This document shows positions 24,131-40,043 of a stretch of DNA of 64,000 nt, one piece after another. The first letter of the stretch is position 1. Each line of letters begins with the position of its first letter. Origin of the DNA: Tomocerus qinae (Eukaryota; Arthropoda; Collembola; Entomobryomorpha; Tomoceridae); assembly GCA_020055645.1 (NCBI GenBank), contig CM034548.1, positions 37,688,296-37,752,295 on the forward strand, given 5' to 3'. The notes under the pieces were generated by a model. It was not told the origin of the DNA, searched no databases, and saw only the letters and a list, made by a program, of their open reading frames with translations. The position numbers and the translations under genes are program-made.

Positions 24131-27100
24131 GTACTTACAGATAAGAGAAACGATAGGACAAAACATGTGCCTGACTATTACTACAAGACGTTTTATTATC
24201 TAAACATACATCTTAATTCTAGAGGGTTCGACGTACTAAGCTCGCTATACACAGTTGTCTCCTAGCCATTTAAAATGTTTTAATGTCCCCTTATACCTAT
24301 ATAAACTATTTTTCTAGGTGAAAGGAAACCAAACTCAATCATTCACTAACATTAGCCAAACTAGATAAGCTCCAAGAGAAAAAGACAGGCTATAGACTAC
24401 ATTTGTTTGCCAAACTGCCTTGATCTCTTTCCCTTGAAATTTCCTTGGCATCTACTTAAGTCCCAAGTTCCTGTACTGCCACAGACATGTGCCTACGTGA
24501 GTGAACTACAATTGTAATCCATGTCAGCGACTTTGGTTTTGCCAATGCAATATTCACGGGAACTAAGTACATTGGTAGGTAGCAATGTTTGTAGTGCTTA
24601 CACTTGTCGCTACGCCACACACTTAGAGACTTACATCCTGGGCATGCTGAAAGATTAAATATATCTCCTCGTACTACTTCACATAAATTCAACTAAAATA
24701 TAAATACCGGGGGATGCTCACCTATAACCACACATACTTAAGCATATTCTTTCATCCAGCTTTAGCATATATATCATATATACCAACTAATGCGATGTCG
24801 ACAAAAGATTGGAGAAAGTCTATACATTGTAACCACTACTATGATATCCTAGTAATAATGGTTGTAGTTCTTGTGGTGTTCAGTGACGGGTAAAATAGAA
24901 ATATCGCTACGGAGGGGAGTAAGTGAATTGGAAAAATTGGAAGTACTAAAATAGCATATTTTCGCCAATATAACATTTTAGGTACAATTACCCTTGTTAT
25001 GTATACCAAAAATTTTAAAGTGAATTCGTATCTAAAATATAGACGACAAATTGTTGATATACAATGTTAGAATTTCGAAATTCTGTAGACTGCAGTGTGG
25101 CGCAGTTACAATGTACAATTATTTGTGATACCTGCTAGGTAAAAGGTAGCAACTATACAGTTACTTCTTCGGTTATCAAGATGTATCTGTTTCTGAGTCT
25201 TTTAGTAGCTAAAAGCACGATCCATTTGATGTTTACATTGCTACTACTCCTTTATTTTTCTCTATCGATAAATAAGTTAACATTGCATTTTCTTTCCTTC
25301 CATTCCCTCAGGTACAAACCTGTTTCGTTTTATCTCTGTTCAAAAAGCATTAGGATCCATTGACACCAAATGCGATTTCTAAATTCCCACGTGAATGTTT
25401 TATGTCGTAGAAAGTATGGAATAAATATTAAAGGAGCTTGATATTATTTGCTTGTGCACTTAGAAATTTTAGTAGAGCAATCCACTGTGTGGCAAATCAA
25501 GAGCTATTGGAGTTTAATTATAGTTAATTGCCATATCTGTAGAAATCTAGGATTTTATTTGTGGGGGGTGATTTGATGAAAGTAGCAAGTGTTCGTTGTG
25601 TTCACTTGTGATAGTTTACCCTAGTTTCATGCCAGATGAACAAGACGTCTCGTTCCCGACGGCGTAATTAAAAAAACTGAAAAAAGATACATGCTCCTTG
25701 AAAAGCTCGTCTTTTTTATATTAGAATCTACAGCTGTGGGATGGGATCTGCCCAAATGAAAATCAATACGAGTGCAAAGTACAATTGGATGTGAATTGAA
25801 GGAATTTTGTTGAATTGCTGTCCATGTCTGTAGTTTGGCTTATAGGATGGGTGCTAACTAAGGCATCGGCTGGTCGTAGACATTGGGGTTAAGGTCAAGA
25901 GATCCAATTTAAAGTTGATTGTGTTTGATTGTAAATAAACGTTTAAAATCCTAATTTGGGGTGTGCGTTAGATTGAGTTTTCCAGGCAGATGCAATCGGA
26001 GTGAGACATCTTAAGAGTTGGGGTATTGGGTGGAAGGGGAATTTTGAAGAATGAAAAGCAGGTGAACCGTGTTGTATAATATTAGATACATCAGATCCCC
26101 GTGACTGGATATTTTGCCATGTCTGTTGGTTGTGAAAAGCTTTTTAGTAAAACAGCCGCTGGGTGTGATTTATCCTAATGTTGTCGTTGTCGGTAACGGA
26201 GTGAGATAGGAATAAATTTTGATGAGATGCTTTTCTGACAGGATTCAGTCAGAAGAGCTCCTCTCGCACAGAGTCAAGAAGTAAAGTGTGCTATACTTAG
26301 ATAGAAATGAATAAAATACTTGGCTTGCGGTTTCCCCGTCCTAGCAATAAGTGAGGGATGGCAATAGCAAACATTGTAAAAGCCTAATGATGTCTCTAGT
26401 TTAGCCTGCCATGATTCTCCGACGCTTTCTCTAAATGTGACAAGGGCATATGTACCAACCACAGAAGCCATTACCCATCTATCTCCTTCCGATCTCTATA
26501 CTAATATTTCTGCTCTATATAGCTAATACTTCTTACAGCTCGGAAAAACGTTCATCTTCGAACAGCGTTATATTTATATGTGGCAGATGATCAACTTAGA
26601 TGCAAGGGTTTGTATTTCGCAGCGCCAACGGTTGTTCATGAACTCACATATTCATAAACCACTCTCTCGTACATACTCGTTATCGTTATATCAACACTTT
26701 TTACAAAAATATGGGAGCATGCAACCATGGAAATCTAAGTCCTCCTGACCTGATGAATCCTCTCACTCTATTTATAATATGTAGCCATCTGCATTTCTAA
26801 TATATATTTTCCATAGTCTCTGTATGCAACTCAACTCTTATATACCAAGTACCAACCCTTGCAGTACACCATCAGAAACCTATTCGAATATGCGATTTAG
26901 TAAGTTGCTCTGGAGTAGTGGGCCATAGCAACGAAACCAGGTCACTGAAATTATAAAATATTTCAGGTACCTTACCTTAAACACCCACTTATCACAATGC
27001 CATATTATACCATGTTATACATGCCTGCTCAAAGTTTCACTTCTACTTTGACAGAAAACAGGGAATACTATTTACCACCCTTTTATCTCTACTACTCATG

Positions 27101-30100
27101 GATAAAATTAAATTTTCAGTACATAAAACCAATGGAAATCCTATACAAGTATCTTATAGAATAATCCATTCAAATCCAAAGTTCATCGTTATTTTATACC
27201 CATCATATTCCTTCTGTTTCCATACTCACAATAAAATAAAGATGTACTTAGATCCCATGTAAAATAATTTAGGACCATTCTGATACTACATTTAGTGATC
27301 TTCCACTTGCTTAAATTAATTATAATTATCATTCATTTTTAGATTGATATAGCTTTCTAATTAATATATGCTGACATGTTCATTTATAAGCAATTGTAGA
27401 AATTGAAATTTATGGTATAAGTGGCAATGTAATTATAGATTGTAAATAGTAGTCAGTCAGAGAGCAAAGAGCCTTCCCCTATTTTATTTAATTAAGTTTT
27501 TTCTTCGACTTTGTGAAAAGTAAAGTTCAGTCTCCCTTTTTAAAGCTGACTGTTCTACATAAATTTCTCTGAAATTTACAGCTTGCAGCATTAATCTATC
27601 TTTCCCTTTTCATGGTATGCATTTTATTGCAGTTTTTGAGTGTGTAGCCATATGGTTCATTTTTTGTTTCAGCAGTTTATTTGCATAATATAAATCTAGG
27701 ACTTGTACTTTCTTCAGTAAATTCATAGATAAGAGAAAATTTCTAGTGAAGAGGTATTTGATATACAGTAGAGCAATTTGTTGAGTACCGGGTAATGATT
27801 TCTACCCGAATGAAAAGTGAAAGTTTCCTATACTGACTGAAAGTCTGGATAAAATGACTCGCTTTTCCTTGCCTTATCGACATTACAGTAAAGTTAGGAA
27901 GTTCTACACCGTCACTACTATACGTATCAAAAGCTACAGGCAATTCAAAATCCAAATAATTCTAAATTATCTCGTGCATACTTGAATTGCTACAAGGTTA
28001 TTCGATATTACAACGTCGATTTAACCTAGCATTTTACGATGTAATTCAAAAACTATGTTACCTATGCAAGAATTAGTCAAGTGTTACTAATTTTCAAAGT
28101 CTTAGTGAAAGATTGAGTCCATGAAATCACGTTTTCACTACCGTCATCTCCTTCTCAATATTTATAAAAATAGTGCACTGCTAAATTAACCTGCTTGATA
28201 TATCAATACAGCTAATTCAATCAAAAGAAAAGTAAATTAACGGCGTTAAATTCTACATTCTTTTCCAATTTACTATTTTTAGTTATTTCCTTAGTTTGGA
28301 AGCTAATTCACAATGGGCTATTACTTTAATTTGAAAAATTTTTGGAAATTAGTGCTCGTTAATTTACTACTTCTAATACTGAAGCAAGGATACGAAACCT
28401 GTTTATAGTTTATATAAATATTCCCTATGGGTTAGGTAAATGCAAAAATGCACGAAAGGAGGGAATGGATGAAGTAAATGGCCATTATAGTGACATATTA
28501 GGGAGAAGATCTAGTTGAGTGGTATAGCGTTACTCTACTATGTAGTAATAACTCAGAAGGTAGAATATTGGCAATACGTTTTATCTTCTGTTACCCTCCT
28601 GCTGACTCGATTGTATTTCTCACGTCAGTGAAATGCTATCGCTACTCGACGCTACCTTTGTTCGTGTCCATGAGGGAATACTGGAGTGCTGATCTGTAAA
28701 AAGATGCATACCTCTCCTTTCTACTTGCACAACCTACTTATTATATTGCCAAAATTACCAAAAAGCCTATTGTCTTTCATGTATGTATGTACATTAGGAA
28801 CGGGCAACGCTTTAAAAGACAAATCTCAAATCAGCCATTCCAGTATCGAATTTCGCCATTGTGAATTGTGTGTAGTATAAGCTGCATCATCGCTAAGCTT
28901 GTTTTCTTAACCCTAAATCTCTTTTGCAATAAGTTGAGTTCAACGATAGAAAGGGTATTTTACTTGCATTTTGCATTCTGTATTTGGGGATTGATCGGAT
29001 CTCGGGCGTTTCCGTCTTTGGTACTTAACCTTTAATCTTGTTGTGAAAAAAGGAATCCAAAGGTACACATTTCCGACGTTCATTCAATTCAGAAAAAGAA
29101 CATCTACTAGTTAACTAATATATATAGGAGTTCATGGTGTAAGCGAATCGCGCCCATCTTTTCTTGTACAAGAATCCCCTTTGTTTGTATGCCGTCAGCG
29201 TGTATTCACATAATGCAACTTGAACAAGGAATCTTCCTTTGTCGAAGCTTAGCTGCCCGGCACGTCTGTGACTACGATCATGGTCGTGCTTTTTACTGAA
29301 ATTGGCCTGGTCTAGGTTGTTGTTCCGATGTGACAACTACTGAATACATCCTTCACAAAACTCGATCTTTCACTTCAGTCCCATATCATCTCTTTACCTA
29401 CTTTACTTACATACAATGATACAAGGTACTTTTATTGCGTCACGAACCTCTGAAAAAATCTATTATTATCGTTAACCACGAAGGAAATCATCAAGTTATT
29501 GAACTTTTTCACATGTGCTTTTCATTATCTTTGACATTATTATGTATATATACGTCTATATATAGAAAGATTGCACAAATTATATTTAGATAGATACAGT
29601 TGATTGTCTACAATATTATTACCTAAGCAAAAAAGAAGCCAAGATTAATTTGATAAAAAGTATTTCCGTCGTGTATACTATATACACTTAACCTATATTG
29701 TTTGTTTTAGAGGTGAAAATTAAACCCTGTCATTTGTTGTTGGCCGATAAGCAATCAAAAGGTTCTTTATAGGGGATCTCATAGGATCCTTATATTGGGA
29801 CGAAATTAGTATTTCATCCTTATCTCACCAACAACAGCATTTTATGAAATTCAGCACAATTATTACTTCAATAGAACAATTTCATAGCAACAATAGATGC
29901 ACAAAGTCTCTACTTTCCTACTCCCTATGTTTTGCTCATCGCAGCAGAGAACCGACAAGAGGATCTCTAAATAAAGCAGAAGTAATTGGATTTATATTTA
30001 GTGGGTTGTGTGTACACCCTGACACTGCATGTTCTGATAACTATAGAATGACAACGACTTTGCGGAGACTGACAATAAGTGAACTGACTGGGCCAGAATA

Positions 30101-33100
30101 ATATGTAACACGCTTTGAGGACGAAATATACGTATGCATGGCCTGTAAGGTAAGATGAAGATCATGCACAGAATCTAAAATGAAATTGAGTTGCTGCTAT
30201 GACATTATCAGATCCTGTTTTGTCATATCAAAAAACCTAATCACGCTTTATACACACATCGTGGCTATTCATTTAGTTGTATAATGGAGTATGCACTGTA
30301 AACATAGACCTAGATTTACAACAAAGTATACTTGTTTACGGAATGAATGCGACAAGTTCAAAGTAATCAATAGCCTGATTTACATTTGAGAATTATGATA
30401 GAGACTGAGACATGTTTATATTTTCTTTAGTTGCAAAACATTGACAATGAAAGAGTGATTACCCACATTATTTGCAGTGAGAAGGAAAAAAGACCAATTT
30501 GCCCTTCTATAGAGACAACTCTCAAAGATTCTTCTGAAAAGCCAATTTGGATGGCTTTCTAAACATTTCTTTACGTAAAATATCGGTACTCTTTCATTGC
30601 ATTTATACTTAAGTAATACAAAATACATCCGCTTCAGCTTGAATAGAAGCACCGTAAAAGGAAGGCAATTTTAGGACACAGAAATCATTTAGGATTTCAT
30701 AAGTAGGGCAAATGACTTAGAAACTCGTGGATACGCATCTACAGATGGATATCTAATATATTTCACCCGATCTGGGCATCGACCTATATATTTGCTTCTG
30801 AAGAATTCATTAAATCTCCGTCTACACGTAATTCTGATTTTTGTTTTATGTTCTCAGAACTCTGCACCACAAAATGGGGACACAGCTAACCTTTTCCTGG
30901 TAACTCATAACAAAGTGAATTCTTAATTCTTAGATAACTTATTTGACATTCTATTATGCGTTTAAAATGATTTCTTCCGACAAATGGTGAGGGACCGCAG
31001 TAAAAATGAGACATTTATATCAAATGACATTATAAATGTGTGGATATTGATTTAATATTTTACATTTAAATGTCACTACGACTACAGCTGATTTTCTAGT
31101 TCAATGTTAATATGAATTTCAATCCTATATGCAAGTATACATGTATTAACCATCAGAAATATGAATTGTTTGACCGCAATCTCCCTTACAGCAAATCAAA
31201 TGTAATTTTTTTCTATTCCCATACCTTTTCCTATTTTGAACCTAATTAGATTTAATACAGAATATTCTAGGAGAAATTGTAATGCCGTATTATCTAGAGA
31301 TTATGGAATTTACAGAATATAGAAACCAATTTGGAAAAATAAATCAATATTGACCATCGTCGGTTGTCTTTCATCAATGTTTGTATAGACCAATATTAAA
31401 TAAATGAACACGTATGATGAGTATGAGTAATCTAGATGAGAAAACCGATAATGAAACTTTGAAGGTATCTAATCTAGCTTTTAATAAAACCTTCTATAGC
31501 AAATTAGGCTTTGTACGAACAAAGCAAAGCGATACAACAAAAATCCCTAACTCATCAAACGGTATTTTTCCTACAATATTAATCAGAGATTACTTTCATC
31601 TTATACCCTGAACTGATTTCGTGATTACTTTTGTCGACAACATGCGATGTTATTTCTTACACATGCAAGTAGTGTCTTATTATAGCCAATCCAATACATT
31701 GGTGAAACTAAAATGCGTATCTGACGGACAGAGCTATATTGCACGTAATAATATCCAGAGCCACCAAAGGTAACGCTATAAAATATAAAAACTTTCCGAA
31801 AATATAAGAAAACATTTTATAAGTATTATACCTAATTTTTTCTGAGCCAATTAATAATTATTTGCTATTAAAGTAGAAGATTAAAAATGATAATGGAAGT
31901 TTTTTTTAGAGCTACACGTTTTTGTACTCACAAAGTTTTCAAACCAATTAAGTGTGTCATCGACACTGAACAGAGTTCGTAATACCGTTTTCTTGGAATT
32001 TTTTTTACAGAATATCTATTTTTTTCTTCTGAGGTTACTTTTCGCACGCAATTAGGGCCAAAGTTTAATTAATTCATTTTTCACTCTCAGAATCAGAAAT
32101 TAGGAAGTAGTACACCATTTTTACTGAGATAATAACATGATTTAAAGGTTATATATCATACCAGCTTGTTAACTTCACCAAGTCTTGAAGTAAAACTAGC
32201 GCATACAATTACCTAATTCACATACGCAATGAAATTCCATAGAAACTTCTGAAACCAATTATGCTGATACTTGATAACGATAAAAATGATTTCTTGTGGA
32301 AAGTTGTTGACTCTGTTCACAATAGTCTTTCCACTCTATGCATTTTCTCATCAGGACCGATATTTTCAGGTAACAAAATAAAACTACTAGAGATTTAACG
32401 CCATCATAATAAGGTGAGTGCTTGACAAAAGGAAAACCAAAAGACTAACTGATGGAGTTTTTAGCAAAGAAATACTCATTAACACTTACAAAAATCTACA
32501 CGTGTAATAGTAATTCAGAACTGATATCAAGGAACTAAAAGGTTTGCTTGTAATATATTTCGAAATAAGTGCAATAGCAAGCTACTATCTCTATTGCGAA
32601 TCAAATAATAATGAGTAATTTTGTTATTTGTAGATACTAAATATGATACTAATAATTCCTTCAGGGCTTCGGCTTGATACGACTCTAATCATTAAAATTT
32701 GACATACTTTATTTGCCTTAACTAAAACGAATTGCGCCTGAGAATTATAACATAAAAATCATGAAAAGTTTTATGTGGATTTAAACTTTCCAACTGCGCA
32801 TCTCTTTTGAGATATTTACAAGTAATGGGCTGAAAGTTTTTTATAAATTCCCAGACCTATTTCTTGTATGTTGTCAATAACAATGCAAGTATAAATTTCA
32901 AAAAAGTCTCTGTCGGGAAAAGTTTATTTTATATATACTGAGAACTAAGTCGCTTAATATTTAAGAGTGCAATGTTGGGCGGAGGAATAAGTTAACATTT
33001 TATATGACCTACCCAGTTGAATAGAATAATATATTTCTCTTAAACAAAACGCAATTCTCTAATACCTACTGCAAAATTTACTTAGGGCTGTTTTCATTTA

Positions 33101-34660
33101 ATGCATTAAATATTATACGATAGGCTACTGTGTATGTCAACTGCACTTTTTCCATTGCCGAACAGTGAAGAGAGAATGGAGAAAGGTAAGCTCACTATAC
33201 AAGTTGGTAAATATTGATATTTGTATTCATGTTGCTCAAGTGAACATTTATTTATTCAGTTCCATTCCGACACAGAAAAGCTGAGCTACATATCTTTCAG
33301 GCTGTATTTACAATTCTTGCCAAAGTCTATTTCTACATCTATAGATATCTACATTGTTTATTCATCTATATCTTATTTCAGTTGGGGACCTTACGTTATA
33401 TCAAATATTTATACTTATCTTTCTCCAACAGTCATTCGATAAGGATTTTTCTGACAATTCTGACTCCATAACTTATCTGTTTTGGATGCCTTATGATGAT
33501 GATTATACGCAAATCTTTTAATATACTTGTCACTATATTTCACAAATAAAAATACAGGTTTGTGCATGTCTATGTAGTAAATATTTTTAAAAAGGTTTTT
33601 CTGAATGTAAAAAAGCATATGAAAATGAAATATATTATTTAGTCTAAACAACTGTTGAGACTCAACATTGCCAAAAGCTATCAAAAAAATTCACCTCAAA
33701 CCAGTGCCTTACAAATATGAGTTTTTGGCTCGTTTCGATTGACATTCTAATTCCAATGAGCCGGTGAACTTATATGATTCTATAGTTATCAGGAAGCAAT
33801 TGTTTACTGCTTTTGCTTACATTATGCTCGGGTCGCTACGCACATTGGCATTTCATAGACATGAATAAAAGACAAATGTAATGCTTGGCATAGTTCTTGC
33901 GGAAATGTGCTATATACTACGTAGTATTTACAATAAGAGAGAAAGAGACTGAGATTCTTTGAATTTCTGTCAAAGAGATAAAATACTGAAGTGTAGTTTG
34001 AGAGAGTTGACTACAAAGCAAAGGTAGGATGTTGTTATTATGTACAAACTCCAGTAAGCTGCATTTCTACAACTGTTTAATACTATTGCGTCGTTTGTGC
34101 AGAGCACAAGACTAAATGGGAAGTGATAAGTATATAGGTCTGTTATCTTGTAATGTCTAGAGATATAATTTGATTTTCTTATTGAAACATTAAATAACGT
34201 CTTATCGTTAGTGGAAGTAGAAATGCTCAGATATTATCAAAGAAGCAACAAAAGAGAGGCGGAAACGAGGCAAGCACTATAGAATTTTTCAACCATTATA
34301 ATAACATAAATAAGATTTTTCCCTGTCCAACCCTCACTTTAAAAGATCTACTTTTCTTTGCTTTACTTCCCCAATGCCAAAAGAAGACTAAGTAGAGTGG
34401 AAATTTAAATCCATGGGCAAACAAGTGCAAACGTTCAAGCGAAAGGAAAGTTCTATTGTAATTCTTGTCATTCTTTCCAAATCTACAATCAGAAGTCTGT
34501 AGATTATATACTGCTTCGCCTTGACATCGCTTTCAATCGCTAATCCCATTCAACTTACGTTTTGTCATATCTACCCAGTGAAATAACTACATAGTGCGGG
34601 GAAATACGACACTTACTCATTATTAAGCAGATGCTAGTCTACTTTATAAGTTTGTTATTT

Positions 34661-34682
34661 CTGTCTGTCTGTCTGTCTCTCT
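34661..34682. repeat. CTGT microsatellite
   Basis: About five units of CTGT followed by CTCTCTG. The next 60 bases (ATAACTTTTGAACCGACGAA and beyond) resemble the body of dispersed arthropod repeats that begin with such a microsatellite, but no second copy is in this window. Confidence 0.6.
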
Positions 34683-37600
34683 GAAATGGAGATAACTTTT
34701 GAACCGACGAAGTCAAAGAGTTCAAATTAGGTACCTGTGCTATTGGAGTGTTATAGCATTTTCCCGATTTAGATGGGTCAGTCGACGAAACCCTTCCAAG
34801 ACATAAATCCAATAACGAGTACACTCTTCTGCACTTTTACGTTGTTATAAGTATCATTTTCAGTGTACTACTTTCATATTTTAAACAAGCTAAAAGCTAT
34901 TTTCATTTTCAACATCGATACTCAAATAATTGGCATCAAAATGAATTTGAGATGGTTGACTGTCAAGACCCAATTTATCCACGTAAATTGGAAACCCATT
35001 GAGCCAGATAAGCTAGTATATCGTAGTATATCGTACCATTAGTAGAATGGTGTTTGGCCACTTCTGGAAGATTAAATACGGATGAAGGATTTTAAGAAAG
35101 GCATTCGTATTCGTATCGCACTAAGATCGATAAGGTTGCATCCTGAAAGTTAAACGATGAAATATGTACCATATACACGCTTGCGCGTTATCAAGCATAA
35201 GCCTTGCATAGATAATACAAAACAAGCCGGTAATTTCAAAATAAACATTTTTATAGAAAAGAGATTTATTTCCTATGTCTAGCTAATGAAAAAAAATAAT
35301 ATTTCGAGACATATTTACTTCCTGATGTAAACTATAAATTGGCTAGCTAAAGTTTTTAATTAATTAGTCAATTAATGCGGTTATCTAATAATCAGGTATA
35401 AATGAATATGTACCAAGGAGCCAAATAATCTGGCAATTTTTTTAGTATATTATATGGAATTGAGTATGCATCGTATAAAACTTGAAGGTTTTGCATACCA
35501 TGCATACCAAGCCAAATAGGCACCATAGTAATGCACCTCGCCAAAATAAAAGAGCAGCAGCAATTATTTATGAGTCCCCATTGGAATTAGGGCTGAAACC
35601 ATTGTGTAGCCTATACGACAAGAATTGAAGCTAGACTACTAATATAACAAATATGCATGCACATCGTGTGGTTATAGTACGCAGAGCTTGTAGCACGCCC
35701 ACATGTCACTAGATGAACTACTATTATACTATATGATGGCATTAAAGAGTATCCTTCCCTCGGTTTCCTCAACTTTGTCCATTCAATTCCATCTCTACCT
35801 AATTAACATAAATATCTTCCTCTTCCTGCATTTTTGAGCATATCTTTTTGTTTTCGTTCTGCCGGGATTTAGTTCTGCGACGCATAAAAAGTCTTTTGCA
35901 AGTCTTTTTGCTTCAAAAGACTTCCTGCACCCCCGCAAAGATTTTTCTGATTTGTAACAAGGAATTAATAACAGACTCCGTCTCAGATATCAAAGCAAAG
36001 CAAGAATGCAAAATTATAATAATAATATGTAATTGTAGCACTGGCATGGAAATACTTTTGAGGCAGTATGTTGGACACCTAATTAAATACGTTTACCATT
36101 TCTGACTTCAGGAAACAAGGAACTGGAGTAACAATGTTCTTTTTTTCTGACTTCCAACATTAAAAGAAAAAAAATCGCCCACTGGATTTCCGTACATTGT
36201 TTGGAATGGTTTCTGACATTAAACATATTCAGGGCACAGAATAAAAGCGTAGCTATAAAATTAAATGTGAAATCTCATATTTAATGAATAAATGGATAAA
36301 TGGAAAGAATATTAATCAATATCTATTGTATGTCACATAATCAAGTTCAAATCGCATGCTAAGCTTACATAAGAAATATTAAATATGTACATAATATTTG
36401 AGTTTTAGTGCATTGCATTTATACAATATTAAAAGGAACGAACAATAAATTTTGATGTTATGCCCTAGCCCTATATTTTTTACTGTGCACTTTTTATTTT
36501 CATCTTCCATAATTGCACGGTTTAGAAAAAATTGATTCTGAAGTCGTATGAATTACCCTAAACTAATTAATAATTCTTTAATGGACACGCGTATTGTGTT
36601 AACAATACCTACAAATTTGAAATTCTTGTAGAGAGGGAACGAAAAAGCATATTATTATTACATAAATTATTTTTTTTAAATTGCGATGCCAAACTTCATT
36701 TACTCCAAAGTCATATAATATAATCCGTGGTAAAAATGAATGTGTTCAATAACTGAAACTACAGTATACTTAAATAAGGTAACTACAGATATTTATTTAA
36801 TCGCTATCACTTTGCATAGACAATACGTAAAATATCCGTACATGTATATTTTCATGGCACTACCTGCATTATATAAAGTCACCAGCAACGAAAAATCATA
36901 TTTGCATATTGTTATTACTAAGAAAATGGTTTGGCCGTTGATACTGCAGAATAATGATAGTAAACAAGGCTTTGGTTATAATGCATAAATATAGATCATT
37001 TTTAGTATATGTTTAAGATGATAGTTGATTCGCTTTATGCATCTTGTTATCGTTATAGTAGCATACGCGTATCAACTTTTCGCTAATAAAGTTGCTTCTA
37101 ACCTTATTGTTCCCCCATGTGAAAGCTCTCTCGTTTGTTCTTCTTTAAGTATATGATGTTTCCAAGAAGAATCTACACTGCCCTCATTTTGCTATCTTCC
37201 CGAGAATCATTGCTCTGATCATTAAAAAGCTATCTACTAGCATTTTAATTGCGAATGCAATAATTATGCTTTATAGTTAAGCTGCATGGTAATTCACAAA
37301 ATATCATCATAGGTATCATAGGCCGTTATGCCAACAATAAGATGGCTACAGTTTCAAAGGTTGAGACGAGGTATAATGCTAGCATTACATATAAGCGAAT
37401 AGTATTTAATTGCATATACTGATCCATATTCACCTTTGACTACATTTAATGGAGTGTAGTATGTACATCCGGAATTTTAATTAGAAGAAGTATCATTACT
37501 GTTCCTTGTATATACTTAACTTAGCAATGAACTTGAATGAAAGGAAGCTTTGAAAAATCTAAGAAGAGCGAAATCATCTTGATAGACACGAAATAAAATG

Positions 37601-40043
37601 TTTAGTATAGAGAAATGTATAGTTATAGAGTGACGGTTCACGTTTCTTTTGGTTTTAGTGAGAGTATCGTTTTTTTGATAGGAGAAGCGAAAGTTCATTA
37701 TCTGGTCTGGTAATAAAACATGCTGGGAAGTTTCCATGAATTGAAAACAACAAAAAAGAAGAGGTTCAATAAATAGATTTGCCATCATAGTTTTCTCATC
37801 CCTGTTCATGTCAGTGGATAATTTATAGTGAAAACCCAATCGGGCAGAAGGGAAGATGATTTTGGTTGTCTGCTTCACTCTGTTTGTGTTATTGACCCCA
37901 TCACCACAGCGATCGAGATTTAGAGATGGGAAATCTTGTCGACTATCTCTATACATGCAATATGCAACTTTTAAACGGGCTCGACTGAATTTATAGGCGT
38001 GCTAACCCCGGATTTGCATGCTAGAACCAACTTTAGTCCCATGATGGATATAGTATGTGCATAAAGAAATCTAGCAAGTACGTGCTAGTAATAACTCTGT
38101 CTATGACTTAGTAGTAGCAGTGGATATGTTGCACTTAGCACTCACCCTATTCTAAGAACGGAAGTGAAAGTTGTGAGAGAGCGTCTACATTTGGGGTAGG
38201 TAGATAAGTGTAAATATTGGAGCTAGGTATGCACTCCTCTGTTATGTTGTGATTGTGAGTGAGTTGTTGTGATTCTAATGCAAGTTGGTTGACTTGTTTG
38301 AGTTCGCTCGCTACATTTGGACTGTCCAATGTGAAAACCGAGGAAGCCACAGAGAAGAGCATGCTCCACTGGAGAAAGTCTTATAACTTTCTCCATCATA
38401 CACCGCACGCTGCATGTAACATGACCGAATGTGTCATGAGCCTATAAGAGCCGCATCCTTAAAACAAAGAGATACCACAATTTTCTTTAGCCCTCCGATA
38501 GGCAACTATCTCCACATTATTATGTTACTGATTGTGAGGAAGCACAAGTAAAGTCGTTATTGGCGCTCTGCTCTCCTTCCCAGAATTATTCCAACCAACA
38601 AAACCAGACGAGACTCCAGACTAAAATACTAAAATAAAGGTACCTATACTCCTACCTACCTATGCGAATATGAATAGACAAACCAACTTTAGAGATATGA
38701 TGCACTTGTGTATATTATGTTAACAAAATTGAACTGATAAGCTCACCTAAGTCCCTCTCCCGTTCCTTTTCAGACTTTGTCAGCCAGCTATCTCTCTACT
38801 TTATGACAACAACCTTTCTCCGTGCGTGTACTAATAAGGATAAACTTCAGACTGTCTGCGGAATATAGATGGGCTACTTTCCTTACATGTTACCTAAATT
38901 CCATCATTCTCTTTTTCAGACGCGTAGCGACGCTCAACGCTCATAAACATTATTGCGTGCATTCTCCATACCTACAGGCTGTGACATGCAGTAAGTATGT
39001 GCATCATCATGTTATTGATAAAATAAACAATACGAGTAAATATAAGTTATACCATTTGTAAGTCTGAGTTGCTGTACGAGTTAAGACACACATGAATAAA
39101 TACCATGTGAATCTTACTCCGTTTCAATTCCCATGTTTAATAACATGTCTCTCCTCACAGTATAAGCTGTCTCCGTAACGTTGTTGAGAATTGTACAGGA
39201 AAGAAAAGTCCTCTTTAATAATTCTCTTTTCAAGACTTGTAATAATATAACTCTGCTGGGAGAGAAAGCTTCTTCTATTATTATTTTCCTACTTCGGAAA
39301 TCGAGACAGAAGTAGAGCAGTGCTCTGTAGGTAGGTAATTTAATTATAAACTAAACCAACAGTTATTTGTTTAAGGCTAACTACACGTTTAGCTAACATA
39401 TCATGTCCTTATTAGTAAACCGTCACAAATGAATTAAAACTCTAGTATATATTAGTATGTAATCAAAATTTACCTGAAGTTAACAGCTACTTACTACGGA
39501 TGAATCACTTTCCCCCAAATGATCTTATGAAACCGATACTGAGCCGAAGGCATCACATTACTATAAAACGTATTTTGTTTGCCCGTTATTACATATTATA
39601 ATTCAAATGACTAAACAAATATTAGGTATTTTCTTTTCGGATTTAATTACCAGCAAAACCATGATACATTGACCCATGACTACTTACAAACGGATGGATT
39701 CCAAACATAACAAAAGTCTGTATTCAAGTTTAGGGTTATAAAAAGGATTTACTTATTCAGACATTTCTACATTCAATAAAAATGCACTGACTACTATAAA
39801 ATCTAAATGAATCTTTGAGATGCTCCTGTTTGCAAAGAATTGCGAAATTATTTTTAACTATATTGTGACTTTCAGGTTCATTTAATTTGATTTTTATTTA
39901 CCAGATTACATTTTAAAGTCGTAATTTTTATGTGCAACAAAAAGAAAATGTTTTTAGAACTGTAAAGAAAAGTGTTTACAATAAAGTGGATAATAATGTA
40001 AAAGTTATTCTAAATTCATGTTATGCCCTTGAGACCGAATTGT

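Noticed and set aside
37516-37956. 146-codon minus-strand ORF
   Set aside because: No domain, no splice context and no coding-like composition; probably a chance ORF.
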